Assembly: GCA_965205385.1 (NCBI GenBank)
Contig: CBDBGS010000007.1
Coordinates: 496,001-560,000 of the forward strand
DNA length: 64,000 bases
Direction of reading: 5' to 3'
DNA from: CATOSP01 sp965205385
GTDB taxonomy: Bacteria > Chloroflexota > Dehalococcoidia > Lucifugimonadales > UBA3495
The number at the start of each line of letters is the position of its first letter. Positions within the stretch are counted from its first letter, which is position 1. The position numbers and the translations under genes were made by a program. This document shows, in pieces, positions 25,945 through 35,082 of the stretch. Below the pieces are notes generated by a model. It had not been told where the DNA came from. It worked only from the letters and a program-made list of their open reading frames with translations, and ran no database searches.

Positions 25945-27170
25945 GTACTCAGTCAACCTTGAGATCGAAAGGGTAGAGGCGATGGAGCTTGGTTCGGGCG
26001 TCCTGGGTATTGAACCGCCAGTTGATGGTGGCTCGGGCGGCGTTACGCTCCCCGACCAGGGCCTGGACTTCCCGCCGCAGGGTTTCCTCGTCGGGGAGTC
26101 GCTGCTTCAGGCAGGAACGGGACAGGACACTGAACTCGATCTCCGCCATATTCAGCCAACTCCCGTGCTTGGGCGTGTAGTGGAACTGCAGACGCCGGGC
26201 AATGCGCCGGGCTTCCGCCGCTGGGAAAGTCTCATACAGCGACGCCGGACGATGGGTGTTCAGGTTGTCCAGGACCACCCGCACCACCTCAACCTCTGGG
26301 TAAGCTTCGTCCACCAGCCAACGCATTTGCTGGGCGAAGTCCTGCATCGTACGCCGCTCAGTGACCGCCACCTGCCGCCAACCCGCCAAGGGCTCACAGG
26401 CCAGGAACAGGTTGCGGACGCCCTCCCGCCGGTACTCGTAGTCCTGCCGCAGCGGAAGTCCCGGCTGGGCGGGCAGCGGGGGCCGGGTGTCAGCCAGCAA
26501 CTGGGTGGAGGTCTCGTCAAAGCAGACCACCGGCCGGTGGGGATCATACGGTTCGGCGTAGAGGTCCAGGACATCCTCCATGTGGGCCACGAAGTCGGCG
26601 CTCACCTTGGGGATGCACCACTCCTTTTTCTGCCACGGCTTGAGAGCGTTTTTTTGAGACGCCGGCGCACCCCCTCGTGGGACATGGAGGAGGCCAACCC
26701 CAACTCCACCACCTTGCCGGCCAGCAGGCGCAGGGTCCAGTGGCTATGCCCCTTCGGAGGTTCACTACAGGCCAGAGCTATCAGGTGGGCTTCGCCCCGG
26801 TCGTCCAACTTCCGATGCCGGTGGGCCTGGCGCCGGTCCCATAGGGCCCCGTCCAGCCCTTCCTCGGTAAAGCGCTGCTTGATCCGATACACGGTGCCCA
26901 ACGCCACGTCCAAGGCTCCGGCCACCTGGGGAGCCGACCAACCATCATCACTCTTGAGGACGATCCGTGCCCTGGCGTTCACTCTGGCGGGGCTTTTCCC
27001 AACTCGAATCAGATGCTGGAGTTCTTCCCTTTGTTCCGGCGTCAACCGCACCGCGTACTTATCCCGAACCATCACTGCCACCCCCGTCATCAACACTATC
27101 TACCCACCAGGCAGCATAACCCAATCGCTATATTTCTTAAACTATTTACAAAACACAGTTGACTGAGTAC
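25945..27170. mobile_element. IS630-family insertion sequence, complete
   Basis: A 1226-base element. Perfect 13-base terminal inverted repeats, GTACTCAGTCAAC at 25945-25957 and its complement at 27158-27170, are flanked on both sides by TA (25943-25944 and 27171-27172), the dinucleotide duplicated by IS630/Tc1-mariner elements. It inserted beside a C-run palindrome (25904-25923). The transposase stop codon lies inside the left terminal repeat. Confidence 0.9.
25949..27096 (-). CDS. IS630-family transposase in two frames, joined by -1 frameshift
   Basis: The upstream frame (27096 to about 26640) encodes the helix-turn-helix DNA-binding part (TPEQREELQHLIR, GWSAPQVAGALDV). The downstream frame encodes the DDE core: VCFDETS (Asp), VLDNLNTHRP (Asp) and LNMAEIEFS (Glu). 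The frames meet at a run of seven A followed by C. Reading -1 there joins LKK to NALKPWQKKEW and then IPKVSADF, which restores a continuous IS630 protein of normal length. Several IS630 elements use such A-run slippage, so this is more likely programmed than a mutation. The first possible start is ATG 27096; ATG 27072 is an alternative. Confidence 0.85.
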
Positions 27171-27428
27171 TAGTGGGTATGAGTTCACTAGAATCAAGAA
27201 TAATTGGCCCTGTTTCATTTCACTAATCGTATGGACTGGTCTCTTTCCAGGCGCACAATAACTCCGGCGGCCCCGCCTGGCGCCGGGGAAATCCCCCCAG
27301 CCCGCTTTTCCGAGCGGGTATGTACTTGACTGGTGGGGGACAGTAATGACGAGGGTACGGGAACCGTAGTTGGGGAACGCGGTTGCTCTGGGGTGTTGGA
27401 TGGCTCTTAAGCAGTCTGGGCGGTCGTG

Positions 27429-27434
27429 TATAAT
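27429..27434 (+). promoter_or_regulatory. -10 element (TATAAT) for a leaderless restriction-modification transcript
   Basis: A consensus TATAAT lies 9 bases before ATG 27444 and no ribosome-binding site is present in between. Transcription would begin at or within a few bases of the start codon, giving a leaderless mRNA. No good -35 hexamer is visible. The same GTGTATAATTTG word occurs at 41028-41039. Confidence 0.5.
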
Positions 27435-27443
27435 TTGTCCATC

Positions 27444-30400
27444 ATGCCCAATTACCCGCACATACAGCGTTACCACGAGGAATTACAGCGGCTCAAGGTC
27501 TTTGGCGGCTCGGACAACGAGCAAAGCATACGCCGAGCGTTCGAGAACTGCCTGGACTCCTACTGCCGTGACCACCGCGAGCGGTTGGCCCTTGTAGCGG
27601 AACTCGGGTCAAGTTTCGGAAACATTCCCGACGGCACTGTGAAAGACACTCTGCGGATGCCCCGGGGTTACTGGGAGGCAAAGGACTCCCACGACGACCT
27701 GGATACGGAGATACAGCGCAAGTTCAACCGGGGCTATCCCCGCGACAACATCATCTTCGAGGACTCCCAGACCGCGGTCCTGTTCCAGAACCGGGAAGAA
27801 GCGATGCGGGTGGACATGTCCCGACCGGGTGAACTGCATCGTCTCATCCGCAGCTTCCTGGACTACGAACTGCCGCAGATCGAAGAATTCCGCCTGGCGC
27901 AGCGTCAGTTCAAGGCCGACCTCCCAACCGTCCTGGCGAACCTGCGGGAAGCCATCGATGAAGCGCAAGACGGCAACCCGGACTACCAGGCCGCCACCGC
28001 CGATTTCCTCGAAGTCTGCAAGCAGACCATTGGCCCCGACGTAACAGTGGGCGACGTAAGGGAGATGCTGCTCCAACACATCCTTACCAAGGACATCTTC
28101 CTACGGGTATTCGATGAAGACCAATTCCACCGCGAGAACAACGTCGCCCAACGCCTCGACACGCTGGAGCAGACCTTTTTCACCGGCGACCTGCGACGGA
28201 ACGCCATTGACCGTTTACGCGCCTACTACGGCGCGATAGGCCGAGCCGCGGACGAGATTGCCGACTACTCCGAAAAGCAGCAGTTCATCAAGGGTATCTA
28301 CGAGGACTTTTATAAGGCCTACAATCCGGCTGCCGCTGACCGCCTCGGCGTCGTTTACACGCCGAATGAGGTGGTGGACTTCATCATCCGAGGCACGGAC
28401 CACCTGCTGCAAAAGCACTTTGGCCGCAGCCTGGCCGACGACAACGTGCAGATTCTTGACCCGGCCACCGGGACCGGGACCTTCATCACCAACCTAATCA
28501 ACTATCTGCCCGCGGATAGACTGGAGTACAAATATCTAAACGAGATACACGCCAACGAAGTGGCGATCCTCCCCTACTACATCGCCAACCTGAACATCGA
28601 GTACACCTACAAGGAGCGGACGGGCTCGTACAAAGAGTTTCCCAACCTGTGTTTCGTTGACACGTTGGACAACATGGACTGGCAGCAAGCCGGGGCGACC
28701 GGCGGGGCTGTTGAAAGGCAGGGCGCATTCAACCTGGGTGCGCTATCCGCCGAAAACTGGATGCGGGTCCAAGAGCAAAACGAGAAATCTATTTGCGTCA
28801 TCATCGGCAACCCGCCGTATAACGCAAACCAGCAGAACGAAAACGACAACAACAAGAACCGGGAGTACCCGGCCATCGACCGTCGCATCCGCGAAACTTA
28901 TATCGCCGCCAGCACAGCCCAGAAGACCAAACAGTACGACATGTACAAGCGGTTCATCCGATGGGCTTCCGATAGGTTGGCAGATGACGGGATCATAGCG
29001 TTCATTACAAACCGCTCGTATCTGGAGGCCAGACAGGATGACGGCTTTCGGAAGGTTGTGGGAGAGGAATTCACCGACCTATACATTCTGGACCTGGGTT
29101 CAGATGTACGGCGGAACCCAAGAATCTCGGGCACGACCCACAACGTCTTTGGAATCCAGACCGGCGTTGCCATCGGTTTTCTCGTTCGGGACAGGTCAAA
29201 AAACGAAGAGTGCGGCATCCACTATGCCCGACGCGAAGACGAGGAACTTGCCCAAGACAAACTCGCGTTTCTCCGGGGCGCCTCGTTGGAGGAGGTCCAA
29301 TTTCAGGGCGTTGTGCCGGACAAGAGAAATGATTGGCTCAACCAATCGAATAGCGACTTCGACAACCTCATACCCCTGGCCAACAAGCAGACCAAACTCG
29401 CCAAGAACGCGGAGGATGAACAAGCCGTGTTCGGATTATATTCGCTCGGCATCGTTACTGCTCGAGACGAATGGACATTTGACCCGGATGTAGACTCCCT
29501 CTCCGCTAAAGTCGGCGTGTTTTGCCAACGATACGAACATGAACGAATGCGATTCACAACGGAAATGCCTGAACCCAATTCCATAGGGGGTTGGGTGGAC
29601 CGCTCTATCAAATGGACCAGTGAGTTGGAAACCCATCTAGTCAAAGGGGATGCCCTAGAATTCTCACCGAACTACATCGTTTTAGCTTTGTTCAGGCCGT
29701 TCGTCCCCAGATATTGTTACTTCGCCCCAATCGTCACTCATAGAAGATATCAACAACCGGTTATCTTCCAGGAAGATGGTAATGGTCAGAACAAGGTGGT
29801 CTGTTTCTGCGTCAATCGTAAGAGTTTCTATGCGTTAGCGTCCGACAAGTTGGTTGACTACCATTTCACCGGCGACACGCAATGCCTCCCCCTCTACCGC
29901 TACACTCCAGACGGGGAGCGGGTTAGCAACATCACGGAGTGGGGGTTGGGGCTCATCAACGAGCATTACCGGAAGGAGTGGGGTAAAGACTTCGAGAATG
30001 TCGCGGGGAAGGACGGCATCACCGCCGAGGAAATCTTCGCCTACACCTACGCGGTGCTGCATGACCCGGTTTACCGCCACGATTACGCGGTTGACCTGCT
30101 GCGAGAGTTCCCCAGGCTGCCGCTGTACCACGATTTCGACGTTTGGGCGCGGATGGGCCGGGAGTTGCTGGACCTGCATATCGGGTTCGAGTCCGCGGAG
30201 CCTTATCCTCTTCAACGAATAAACCAGGAAGGGGAGGCGACACGGACCATCCTGCGCGCCGACAAGGAACGCGGCATTATCGTGCTTGACGACAAGACTA
30301 CGCTAACGGGAGTGCCCCCGGACGCCTGGCGTTACAAGTTGGGCAACCGTTCCGCCCTGGAGTGGGTCCTCGACCAGTACAAGGAGCGCAAACCAAGGGA

Positions 30401-30662
30401 CCCGACGATAGCCGAAAAGTTCAACACCTACCGGTTTGCCGATTACAAGGAGCGCGTCATCGACTTGCTGATGCGCGTCTGCACCGTCAGCGTGAAGACG
30501 ATGGACATCGTTGACGACATGGCTTATTGGGATGACCAAGGTAGGTTGGTGGTATTTGGGGACCGGGACAAGCATGAATGGTCGATGTTGGGGCTGATAG
30601 ACTGGGCTAACCGGAACGAGGACGAGGACGAGGACTGGTTGAAGGCGTGGTTGGAGACGTAG
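27444..30662 (+). CDS. Single-chain restriction-modification enzyme (type IIG/ISP-like), adenine-specific
   Basis: A 1072-residue protein combining cleavage, methylation and DNA recognition. Residues about 70-110 carry a nuclease-like motif, GYWEAKDSHDDLD with E-x-K, of Mrr/PD-(D/E)XK type. Residues about 290-470 hold the N6-adenine methyltransferase core: VVYTPNEVVDFI, motif I DPATGTGTF (about 339) and motif IV NPPYN (about 455). The C-terminal about 500 residues would be the target-recognition part. No helicase motifs are seen, unlike the longer LlaGI-type ISP enzymes. ATG 27444 is preferred to GTG 27426 because the latter overlaps the -10 box. It overlaps the PemK-like gene at its 3' end and lies beside an IS630 element. 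Confidence 0.87.
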   Translation: MPNYPHIQRYHEELQRLKVFGGSDNEQSIRRAFENCLDSYCRDHRERLALVAELGSSFGNIPDGTVKDTLRMPRGYWEAKDSHDDLDTEIQRKFNRGYPRDNIIFEDSQTAVLFQNREEAMRVDMSRPGELHRLIRSFLDYELPQIEEFRLAQRQFKADLPTVLANLREAIDEAQDGNPDYQAATADFLEVCKQTIGPDVTVGDVREMLLQHILTKDIFLRVFDEDQFHRENNVAQRLDTLEQTFFTGDLRRNAIDRLRAYYGAIGRAADEIADYSEKQQFIKGIYEDFYKAYNPAAADRLGVVYTPNEVVDFIIRGTDHLLQKHFGRSLADDNVQILDPATGTGTFITNLINYLPADRLEYKYLNEIHANEVAILPYYIANLNIEYTYKERTGSYKEFPNLCFVDTLDNMDWQQAGATGGAVERQGAFNLGALSAENWMRVQEQNEKSICVIIGNPPYNANQQNENDNNKNREYPAIDRRIRETYIAASTAQKTKQYDMYKRFIRWASDRLADDGIIAFITNRSYLEARQDDGFRKVVGEEFTDLYILDLGSDVRRNPRISGTTHNVFGIQTGVAIGFLVRDRSKNEECGIHYARREDEELAQDKLAFLRGASLEEVQFQGVVPDKRNDWLNQSNSDFDNLIPLANKQTKLAKNAEDEQAVFGLYSLGIVTARDEWTFDPDVDSLSAKVGVFCQRYEHERMRFTTEMPEPNSIGGWVDRSIKWTSELETHLVKGDALEFSPNYIVLALFRPFVPRYCYFAPIVTHRRYQQPVIFQEDGNGQNKVVCFCVNRKSFYALASDKLVDYHFTGDTQCLPLYRYTPDGERVSNITEWGLGLINEHYRKEWGKDFENVAGKDGITAEEIFAYTYAVLHDPVYRHDYAVDLLREFPRLPLYHDFDVWARMGRELLDLHIGFESAEPYPLQRINQEGEATRTILRADKERGIIVLDDKTTLTGVPPDAWRYKLGNRSALEWVLDQYKERKPRDPTIAEKFNTYRFADYKERVIDLLMRVCTVSVKTMDIVDDMAYWDDQGRLVVFGDRDKHEWSMLGLIDWANRNEDEDEDWLKAWLET

Positions 30663-30961
30663 TTATTACCCAGTTGCCATATACTGACTTGACTGCGATC
30701 GTGATTCGCCCTGTACTGGTGGTTGCGGACGTGGGGCCGGAGGACTGGGCAGTATGTCAGATTACCAGTCGTGGGCAGAACCGTCCTGGAAACATACCCA
30801 TTACCCAGACCGACATGCAGACAGGGAGATTGAGGCGCGACAGTTGGGTGAGGACCGGCCGGTTGCACACGCTTGACGGAAGTCTATTCGAGTCTGCTGT
30901 TGGCAGGTTATCAAGCGCCAAGCTCGGTGAAATCCTGGCTGCCGTGCGCAACCTGTTCTGA
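30647..30961 (+). CDS. PemK/MazF-family toxin-like protein
   Basis: The 104-residue product has the MazF/PemK opening GDVVITQLPYTDL and the core IRPVLVV...AVCQITSR, placing it in the SH3-like endoribonuclease toxin family. It begins with GTG 30647 and overlaps the restriction-modification gene by 16 bases, so translation should be coupled. No antitoxin gene precedes or follows it: the next gene is fdsA on the opposite strand. It is either an orphan toxin, a PemK-fold accessory of the restriction system, or controlled by an antitoxin elsewhere. Confidence 0.75.
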   Translation: MVGDVVITQLPYTDLTAIVIRPVLVVADVGPEDWAVCQITSRGQNRPGNIPITQTDMQTGRLRRDSWVRTGRLHTLDGSLFESAVGRLSSAKLGEILAAVRNLF

Positions 30962-30963
30962 CC

Positions 30964-33705
30964 CTACTCCTCCACCACAGCCTCTATCCTCACGGCGCAG
31001 ACTTTGTACTCGGGGATTTTGGATTCGGGGTCGTAGGCGGCGTTGGTCAGGAAGTTGGCCGCCGACTCTGAAAGTTTCACGAATGGGATGAAGATTTCGC
31101 CTTCCCGCATCCGGTCGGTGAACAGGGCCTTGCCGGTTAGCTCGCCCCGGCGGGATGAGACGCGGACCGTCTGGCCGTCCATAATGCCGTATTTAGTACC
31201 GTCCTGCGCGCTCATGGCCACTTGCAACTCCGGCGAGCGGGCCATCAGGTTGGCGACCCGCCTGGTGATCGTGCCTCCGTGCCAGTGGTAGAGCAGCCTC
31301 CCCGTGTTCAGTATCAGGGGGAAGCGCCGATTGGGAGTTTCGGCGGCTACCGGGCCCTGCTCGAAGGGCACAAACCGCGCCCGAGGACCGCGGGGGAAGG
31401 TGTCGCCATATAAGAACTCAGTGCCCGGATGGTCCTCGGTGGGGCAGGGCCACTGAATCCCCCCCTCACGCTCCAACCTCTGGTAATTGATTCCCCCGAT
31501 GATGGGAGTCAGGCGGGCCATTTCGTCGAAGATCTCCGAGGGGTGGTCATAGGTAAACTGGTCTTCCAGGTCCAGTCCCAGCTTGCGGCTCAAGCGGCGG
31601 CCCAGGTCGGCGACGATCTCCCAGTCGGGACGGCTTTCGCCTCTGGGGGACACGGCCCGCCTCACCCGCTGCACCCGGCGTTCGCTGTTGGTGAATGTGC
31701 CGTCCTTCTCGGCGAAACTGGTGGCGGGTAAGACCACGTCGGCGATCTGCGCGGTCTCGTGCATGAATATGTCCTGGACAACCAGGAACTCCAGACTCTT
31801 GAATAGCTCCTCCGCGTGGTGCAGGTCGGGCTCACTGAGCAGGGGATTTTCCCCAGTGATGTACATGGCCTTGACTCCGTTTTCGTCCTTCATGGAGTCG
31901 ACCATATCGGTGACGACGAGTCCAACGGAGGTTGGGAGGTCGTGCCCACCCCACTCGCCTTGGAACTTGGCGACTGTCATTTCCCCAAGTCCCTGGTAGC
32001 CGGGTAAGGAGTTGGGCAGGCAACCCGCGTCGCCGCAACCCTGGACGTTGTTCTGACCCCGGAGGGGAGATACGCCTGACCCTGGCCGCCCAAGTTGACC
32101 GGCGGCGAGGGCGAGGTTCAACAGGCCGTGGGCGTTGGCGGTGCCGTTGGTGTGCTGGGTGATGCCCATACCCCAAATGAGGCATGAGCCGGGCCGTTCC
32201 AACGCCTCGGGGTTGGTCCCCAGCGGAGGGACGGGGGGCTGGGCGTACATTCTGGCGGCTTCGCGAATGTCGCGGGCTGGGACGCCGGTTATCTCCTCCA
32301 CGCGCTCGGGCGTGTAGGAGTCCATAACGGCGGCCCATTCCTCAAATCCCTCGGTGCGCTCTGTCACGAAGTCCTGGTCCAGCAGGCCCTCTTCCAGTAT
32401 CACCTTGGCCATCCCGTTGAGCAGCGCCACATCGGTGCCCGGAAAGGGGCGCAGCCAGAGGTCGGCATAGTCACACATGTCGATGCGCCGAGGGTTGATG
32501 ACGATCAGCTTGGCCCCACGTTCCACCACACCCCGGCGCATGCGGGAAGCGGCGACAGGATGATTGGACGTCGGGTCGCAGCCTATAACCACGAGGCAAC
32601 CGGCGTCCTCGTAGTCGGTATAGGAATTGCTGGTCGCCCCGCTGCCCAAGGAGGTCAACATCGCCTCGACCGAGGGAGAGTGACATAGCCGGGTGCAGTG
32701 GTCTATGTTGTTGGACTGCATCAGCAGCCGGGCAAACTTCTGCTGGATGTAGCCGTCTTCGTTGGTGGCCTTCGCGGAGCAAAGGGTGGCGAACGCGGAG
32801 CCCCGGTACCCGGCCAGCCGCTCCACGACCAGGTCGAGGGCTTCGTCCCAACTGGCAGGGCGGAATTCGCCCCCTTCCTTGATAAGCGGCGTGGTGAGCC
32901 GGTCGGGGCTGTGAACAAACCCGGAGCCGAAGCGGCCCTTGACGCAGAGCATCCCGGCGCTGGAGAGGTTGTCCGGGTCGTCCAGCACCTCGACGATTTC
33001 ATCGTTGCCGTCGACTTGAAGCTGTATGCCGCAGCCCACCCCGCAGTAAGGGCAGGTGGACTTGACCGACGTCTGCGGGTTGACAGTCTCGGGCTCCTTG
33101 ACGGAGATTGCCCCGGTGGGACACACGGACAGACATTGCCCGCAGGTCGTGCAGATGGATTCGGCGAGAGGTTGGTCCAGGAATGTCCCAATCCGCGAGT
33201 TGCGCCCCGCTCCTAGGAAATCTATCGCGCCGATAAACTGATGGGAGTCCTGGCACGCTTGGGCGCAGCGGCCACACAGAATGCAGGAGTCCATTGCGAT
33301 GTTGAACACCGGATTGGACTCGTCGGTCTTTTCCCGTTCGCGGGGAATCCAACGTTGTGCGGTGACACCGAGATGATGGGCGGCGGTGGTCAGTTGGCGG
33401 AAGTCGTCAGTTTTGCCAGGGACCATTCCAAGGGTCAGCTCGATTACGCCGCGCCTGATGCGCTCAACGTCGGCGGAGTCGGTTTGGACCTCCATGCCTT
33501 CTTGGGCGGGGACGGAGCAGGAGGCGGGGAAACCGCGCATGCCCGTAATCTGGACCAGGCAAGTCCGGCAGGCGCCGATGGGCTTCATGTCGGGGTCCTT
33601 GCATAGCTGGGAGATGGTTGTGCCCGAGAAGTTGATGGCGTCCAGCACGGAGGAGCCTTCGGGGACGGTGACGGGACTGTCGTTGATGGTCAGGGTCACG
33701 GTCAT
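30964..33705 (-). CDS. fdsA: NAD-dependent formate dehydrogenase, catalytic alpha subunit
   Basis: This subunit oxidises formate to CO2 at a bis-MGD molybdenum or tungsten centre. The 913 residues comprise an N-terminal [2Fe-2S] domain (QLCKDPDMKPIGACRTC), a His-Cys and two [4Fe-4S] ferredoxin-like region (CILCGRCAQAC, CTTCGQCLSVCPTGA), another [4Fe-4S] (CPYCGVGC) and the molybdopterin domains. The metal ligand in RLCHSPSV (about residue 339) is cysteine, not selenocysteine. Order fdsG-fdsB-fdsA matches soluble FdsABG-type enzymes. GGAGG precedes ATG 33705. Between it and fdsB lie two toxin-antitoxin pairs and a chimeric scar, so cotranscription with fdsB is uncertain. Confidence 0.93.
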   Translation of the reverse strand: MTVTLTINDSPVTVPEGSSVLDAINFSGTTISQLCKDPDMKPIGACRTCLVQITGMRGFPASCSVPAQEGMEVQTDSADVERIRRGVIELTLGMVPGKTDDFRQLTTAAHHLGVTAQRWIPREREKTDESNPVFNIAMDSCILCGRCAQACQDSHQFIGAIDFLGAGRNSRIGTFLDQPLAESICTTCGQCLSVCPTGAISVKEPETVNPQTSVKSTCPYCGVGCGIQLQVDGNDEIVEVLDDPDNLSSAGMLCVKGRFGSGFVHSPDRLTTPLIKEGGEFRPASWDEALDLVVERLAGYRGSAFATLCSAKATNEDGYIQQKFARLLMQSNNIDHCTRLCHSPSVEAMLTSLGSGATSNSYTDYEDAGCLVVIGCDPTSNHPVAASRMRRGVVERGAKLIVINPRRIDMCDYADLWLRPFPGTDVALLNGMAKVILEEGLLDQDFVTERTEGFEEWAAVMDSYTPERVEEITGVPARDIREAARMYAQPPVPPLGTNPEALERPGSCLIWGMGITQHTNGTANAHGLLNLALAAGQLGRPGSGVSPLRGQNNVQGCGDAGCLPNSLPGYQGLGEMTVAKFQGEWGGHDLPTSVGLVVTDMVDSMKDENGVKAMYITGENPLLSEPDLHHAEELFKSLEFLVVQDIFMHETAQIADVVLPATSFAEKDGTFTNSERRVQRVRRAVSPRGESRPDWEIVADLGRRLSRKLGLDLEDQFTYDHPSEIFDEMARLTPIIGGINYQRLEREGGIQWPCPTEDHPGTEFLYGDTFPRGPRARFVPFEQGPVAAETPNRRFPLILNTGRLLYHWHGGTITRRVANLMARSPELQVAMSAQDGTKYGIMDGQTVRVSSRRGELTGKALFTDRMREGEIFIPFVKLSESAANFLTNAAYDPESKIPEYKVCAVRIEAVVEE

Positions 33706-33738
33706 GGGGTGCGCCTCCCTGGATGCCTTTTGATCAGG

Positions 33739-34152
33739 CTAGGGCAACCTATGGAATCCAGCTTGAGTAAAGTGCCTATCGAATGCAAGAGCTCGGTCAA
33801 TATCCATCTGATTCATGAGCACGAATGAAATGCAGTCAGTTAGGGAGTATCGTTTGTCACTATGTCGTCTAAGATATTGCCAGCCCAGGCCAAATAAGGA
33901 TTCATCGACATGCACCAGAGTTACTCGTGGGCTGGTAAGCAGACTGTTGCCAACGTCTATCGCCTTGTCGTGCAGGTCCCTGCTGTTAAAATAGGTCACT
34001 ATTTCGTCGAACACGTAGGATGTAGTAATAATCCTTGGGGGCGTGTTAGTTAGCCCCTCCCAGTGACTGGCTGCGGCTTCATGGTGCTGATCATCGGCAA
34101 GTTCCAATGCGATTATGTACCCTGAATCCAGAAACAGTGGGGACATTGTCAT
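33739..34152 (-). CDS. PIN-domain toxin (VapC-like)
   Basis: The 137-residue product is a PIN-domain RNase. Acidic residues are placed as expected: Asp in PLFLDSGYIIAL, Glu in SYVFDEIVTYF, Asp in SLTDCISFVLM, and a last Asp in LAFDRHFTQAGF. It follows the AbrB-like antitoxin gene with a 2-base gap, the usual toxin-antitoxin order. The pair sits exactly between the fdsA start and the fdsA/fdsB chimeric remnant. The start may also be the second Met. Confidence 0.85.
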   Translation of the reverse strand: MTMSPLFLDSGYIIALELADDQHHEAAASHWEGLTNTPPRIITTSYVFDEIVTYFNSRDLHDKAIDVGNSLLTSPRVTLVHVDESLFGLGWQYLRRHSDKRYSLTDCISFVLMNQMDIDRALAFDRHFTQAGFHRLP

Positions 34153-34154
34153 CG

Positions 34155-34358
34155 TCAGTAGATATATTTGTCGAGATTTTCAGAAGCGTCGGTAACTCCT
34201 CCAATTACCGGGTTCTTCCCTAAACGCCATATCGGGTCCTGTTCACCAACAGGAACTACCAAGACGACTCCGTATTCCTTTCGTATTTCTACCTCATCGA
34301 CACCTTCCAGAAGCTCCTTGGGTATGACGAGTCCTTTATCAGTCACTTTTACTCTCAT
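34155..34358 (-). CDS. AbrB/MazE-type antitoxin
   Basis: The 67-residue product is a SpoVT-AbrB swapped-hairpin DNA-binding protein: MRVKVTDKGLVIPKELLEG is the canonical N-terminal strand-loop-helix, and EVEIRKEYGVVLVVPV completes the barrel. The remaining C-terminal tail, rich in polar residues, would wrap the partner PIN toxin encoded immediately downstream. GGAAG lies before ATG 34358. It should also repress its own operon. Confidence 0.83.
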   Translation of the reverse strand: MRVKVTDKGLVIPKELLEGVDEVEIRKEYGVVLVVPVGEQDPIWRLGKNPVIGGVTDASENLDKYIY

Positions 34359-34392
34359 GGGCGGACTTCCTTCCTCTCAGGACGAGTGCGAT

Positions 34393-34649
34393 TCATTGAA
34401 TCCTACCAACAGCTCCCAACTCGCCGGCAAAGAAGTGCGGGGCGCTGTTGATGGGTCCACCGGCCATTTGACCCAGGCCGCAAAGGGACGCGCTGCCCAC
34501 GATTTCGGGCAGGGATTTCAACTCCTCGATGCCCGCGGCGGTCCCAGCATCGGAGTTATGGTTGTGCCCGAGAAGTTGATGGCGTCCAGCACGGAGGAGC
34601 CTTCGGGCACGGTGACGGGGTTGTCGTTGATTGTGAGGGTCACGGGCAT
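34393..34649 (-). pseudogene. Chimeric remnant: fdsA 5' end fused to fdsB 3' end
   Basis: From ATG 34649 the first 31 codons (VTLTINDNPVTVPEGSS to INFSGTTI) nearly copy the fdsA start at 33705, including the upstream GGAGG. At 34557/34558 this joins the last about 58 codons of an fdsB copy (NSDAGTAAG to GGPINSAPHFF), which ends with its own TGA at 34393, but in another reading frame. The fdsA frame stops 12 codons after the joint. The arrangement is what remains if a tandem fdsB-fdsA duplication lost everything from codon 31 of the first fdsA to near the end of the second fdsB. Protein-level conservation of both parts is high. Confidence 0.85.
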
Positions 34650-34689
34650 GGGGTGAGCCTCCCTACGAAGCGTCGCGGGTTTCCGTTAA

Positions 34690-35082
34690 TCAAACAGAGA
34701 CGATGGCTAAACCTTCTACTTGCTCGAAATGGCGCCGATTATTGGTGAGCAACGTCAAGTTGTGCCTTAAAGATGTCGCGGCGATCAGCAGGTCAAGATC
34801 TCCGATCATTCTCCCTGTTCTGCGAAGTCGTCCTCTCTGCCTGGCGAATATCCGGCAGGTGTCTTCGTCCAACATTACCAGAGGGATGTCTACCAAGAAA
34901 TCCAGGAGATTTCGCTCAGCGCCTTCAGGGTCAACGGACAGGTAGACCCCTTCGTAAAGTTCTGCATACGAGATGACGCTTATTCCTAATTCATCCGAAG
35001 ACAATTCCGCCAGTCTTTCGGCTACGCGCGCCACATCATGCAAGTAGTCTATAACCCAGTCGGTGTCGACTAAGTAATTCAT
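34690..35082 (-). CDS. vapC: PIN-domain toxin (VapC family)
   Basis: The 130-residue product matches classical VapC RNases: Asp in YLVDTDWVIDYL, Glu in SYAELYEGVYL, and the paired Asp of MIGDLDLLIAATSL, then LLTNNRRHFEQVEGL. It overlaps the antitoxin-like gene by 4 bases (ATGA-type coupling). Sequence is clearly unlike the other PIN toxin at 33739, so the two modules are independent acquisitions and not copies of each other. Confidence 0.88.
   Translation of the reverse strand: MNYLVDTDWVIDYLHDVARVAERLAELSSDELGISVISYAELYEGVYLSVDPEGAERNLLDFLVDIPLVMLDEDTCRIFARQRGRLRRTGRMIGDLDLLIAATSLRHNLTLLTNNRRHFEQVEGLAIVSV

Noticed and set aside
30964..33705. Selenocysteine in the formate dehydrogenase
   Set aside because: The metal-ligand codon encodes Cys (RLCHSPSV) and no in-frame TGA is present.
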